The translations under genes were made by a program, and so were the position numbers. 64,000 nt of DNA. Source: Corylus avellana. Taxonomy: Eukaryota > Streptophyta > Magnoliopsida > Fagales > Betulaceae. The notes under the pieces were generated by a model. It worked only from the letters and a program-made list of their open reading frames with translations. It was not told the origin of the DNA and made no database searches. Location of the stretch: contig NC_081542.1 in the NCBI RefSeq assembly GCF_901000735.1, positions 15,167,577-15,231,576 of the forward strand, given 5' to 3'. Of the stretch, positions 61,840 through 64,000 are shown piece by piece (within the stretch, counting starts at the first letter, position 1; the number at the start of each line of letters is the position of its first letter).

Positions 61840-64000
61840 ATGGAGCACAAAATCGACCGGTTATCCGAATTGCCGGACCCTATTCTAGAGCATATTCTAT
61901 CCTTCATTCCCATGAAACAAATAATTCAATTTAGTATATTGTCCAAGACATGGGAAAAAGTGTGGAGTTTATTCCCCATTCCAGAATTTAAGCAACACCT
62001 CTTTACGCTCAAGGTTCATACGCGCAAGGTTCTACCCAACGAGAAAGAAGAAGTGGAAATCCAAAGAAAGAAACAAGAGTTCAAAAATTTCGTGGAGAGG
62101 TGTTTACTATGCCGCTATAGGCGAAGGCTAACTATAGACAATTTTAGACTTCACATGATGTTGTTGGATGAATCAGATTGTGCTCTTGTGAACCGTTGGA
62201 TTGGCTATGCAATTGAATGCAACGTAAAGGAGTTGAATCTTTACGTATGGATCAATCAAAAGAGGTATGAGTTGCCTAAGAAGAAGTATGAGTTGCCTGA
62301 GAGTGTTCTCGCAGCAAAATCAATAACTAAACTGCAATTGTCCAGGTGTAAGTTGAAGTCATTTTACAGCGATATTAACTTATCCTCTTTGAACAAGTTG
62401 GTTTTGGAAATAACTGTGGAGAACCAAGTTGTCCAGTCTCTAATCGATGGTTGTCGTGATATGGAAGAGATGACATTTACATCTTGTGATGGGTTGAAAA
62501 GTATACGGGTGTCGGGTCATTCTAAACTTAAGGCCATTGAGCTACTACAAAATTCTGAACTTGAGAGTGTTGACATTGAAGCATCAAATCTTGAATCTTT
62601 AGTTTTCAGGCTTACGAGACCATGCCAAATCAACCTAGGCAAGTGTGAAAATCTAAAGAAGTTATCATTGACTTCATGCAACATAACTGACAAATGGTTG
62701 TATGATGTTCTTTCTAAACATCCACTCATTGACTGCTTAGACCTACGACTTTGCGATATGTTGAAAATGATTAAAATTTCTAGCCGTCGCATGAAGAGTT
62801 TGACCTTTGTTGTTTGTTGCAACCTAGTTGAAGTTGACATTGTTGCTCCTAACTTACATAGATTCGAGTATATTGGTGATGCAATATCCTTTTCTTTAAA
62901 TTCTTCAAGTCTATCAGAAGTTAGTCTCACCTTATTCGACGCTTTGGATGCTGGAATGATTGAATCCCTTGCAAAGTTAAGTCAGCCGAAATTATTGACT
63001 TGGAGTGGTTTTGATGCCGAGGTATTCTAGTTTATTCTTTTTATTTGTTTCCTCTTCTATGTTACTTTATACATCAATTATTAGCATATATTATAAAAAT
63101 CTTACGTGTGTTTTTGTGTACTTTGTGAAGAGTGTGATTACTGCAAAAGAATTGAGAGAAATCCTACCATCCCCATTGTATAATGTTAAGCAATTGAAGC
63201 TAGAAGCATGTTCTATACCTACAAGACAAATCCACGAACTTGTGGATGTCCTGTTGTGGATTTGTCCTCTCATGGATATTCTCTTTATAGAATGGCAGTA
63301 CCAGGGGACAATTGACAATATATCTTTCAAGGTATTGCTCTTAGAATTTAAAAAGTTGCTCTTAATACTTTTATTTTTTATTTTTTAGGATGCACTAGTT
63401 AATAGTTATTTAGTCCTTCAAACAAAAATACTAAAGTAAAAAGTCATTTAGTTGAGTCTTATATCGTTTAAGGGTTGACTATATCATTAAGAAATAATCA
63501 TTTTTTTAGGGAAACTTGAATTATTATTTTTATTTGTAATGTTGTAACCATAAACCATGTCGTATTTTTCTCCTATTTTGATACAAATCGTTGTTGTGAG
63601 TAATTCTAGTACTATGGTAATAATTATTTTATAAAAGCTGTTATTTGGAATTTTTGGTTCATTGTGGCACTGATATTAGATGCTAGAAGTTATAATGGTG
63701 TATTACAATACTATTGCATTAACGAAATTTTCATTAACTAAAAATTATTGCCATTGCTATCATGTTTTCACATTTCTAAATTCAGTTTCAACACCTTTTT
63801 TTTTTCTTTTGGGCCCAAAGTGGATTAATGCTTTCTTTCTAGCATTTCTGATAATGTTCCTAACTGTGTGCTCATACTTCAGTTCACATACGAAAATCCT
63901 ATCTACAAATTGAAAAGTCCCAGTTGTTGCAATCTTCTTCCAGTTCTCTGTTGGCGACATTGCTTAAAGACTATCAATATTGAAAATCTTAGTGGATCCA
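61840..64000 (+). CDS. F-box/LRR/FBD protein, 3' end outside the window
   Basis: Exon 1 is 61840-63021 (394 codons), exon 2 63131-63331 (67 codons) and exon 3 starts at 63883 and runs off the window. All junctions are phase 0 with GT-AG borders. An F-box lies at about residues 6-48 (RLSELPDPILEHILSFIP, SILSKTWEKVWSLFP), followed by leucine-rich repeats (LNLYVWINQKR, LNKLVLEITVEN, SLTSCNITDKWL). Exon 3 begins the region (LCWRHCLKTINIEN) that opens an FBD domain in this family. Members are substrate receptors of SCF E3 ligases; individual functions are mostly unknown. The family expands quickly in plants, so a pseudogene is possible downstream, but the visible part is intact. Confidence 0.87.

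Noticed and set aside
62517..62930. Minus-strand frame opposite the F-box/LRR gene
   Set aside because: Complement of LRR coding sequence; no independent support.

Overview
This is plant nuclear DNA, almost certainly from a dicot and probably a woody rosid. Genes have many GT-AG introns, intergenic DNA is AT-rich, and the window is packed with plant transposons (Tat-lineage Ty3/Gypsy, RNase H-bearing LINE, tRNA-type SINEs, Mutator-like MITEs, a TRIM). The species is not identifiable by eye; the many GGGGTGGCC-type palindromic repeats recall Fagales tree genomes, but that is only an impression.

Layout. 1-4.6 kb: nested terminal-inverted-repeat elements with GC-rich palindromic cores and a short SINE. 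4.7-6.4 kb (+): an intact four-exon universal stress protein gene (USP1). 6.9-8.4 kb: a Mutator-like element that captured part of a glutaredoxin/DEP gene, then a related MITE. 9.4-14.6 kb (-): a decayed LINE with a 12-bp target duplication, then a TRIM. 16.4-28.6 kb (+): a second USP gene (USP2), the tandem paralogue of USP1, split in its first exon by a 10.8-kb Tat-lineage LTR retrotransposon (16511-27278) that itself carries a spliced antisense gene. 29.7-36.8 kb (+): a six-exon RING-H2 gene resembling RFI2, its introns loaded with SINEs and MITEs. 38.9-47.2 kb (-): an S-domain receptor kinase cluster with one nearly complete gene carrying a single internal stop, a 3' kinase relic, a 5' lectin relic and duplicated flanks. 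49.2-54.9 kb (-): a complete 13-exon GH1 beta-glucosidase. 57.2-58.2 kb (-): an intronless F-box gene of the EID1 type. 61.8 kb to the end (+): an F-box/LRR/FBD gene running off the window.

How the parts relate. There is no operon-like logic; these are separate transcription units. The two main histories are tandem duplication (USP pair, S-domain kinases and their flanks) and transposon invasion (USP2 broken, RFI2-like introns enlarged). The RFI2-like and EID1-like genes both belong to families tied to phytochrome signalling, but their linkage may be chance. Exon boundaries, motifs, repeats and target duplications were read by eye. Family assignments come from recognised motifs, not database searches.
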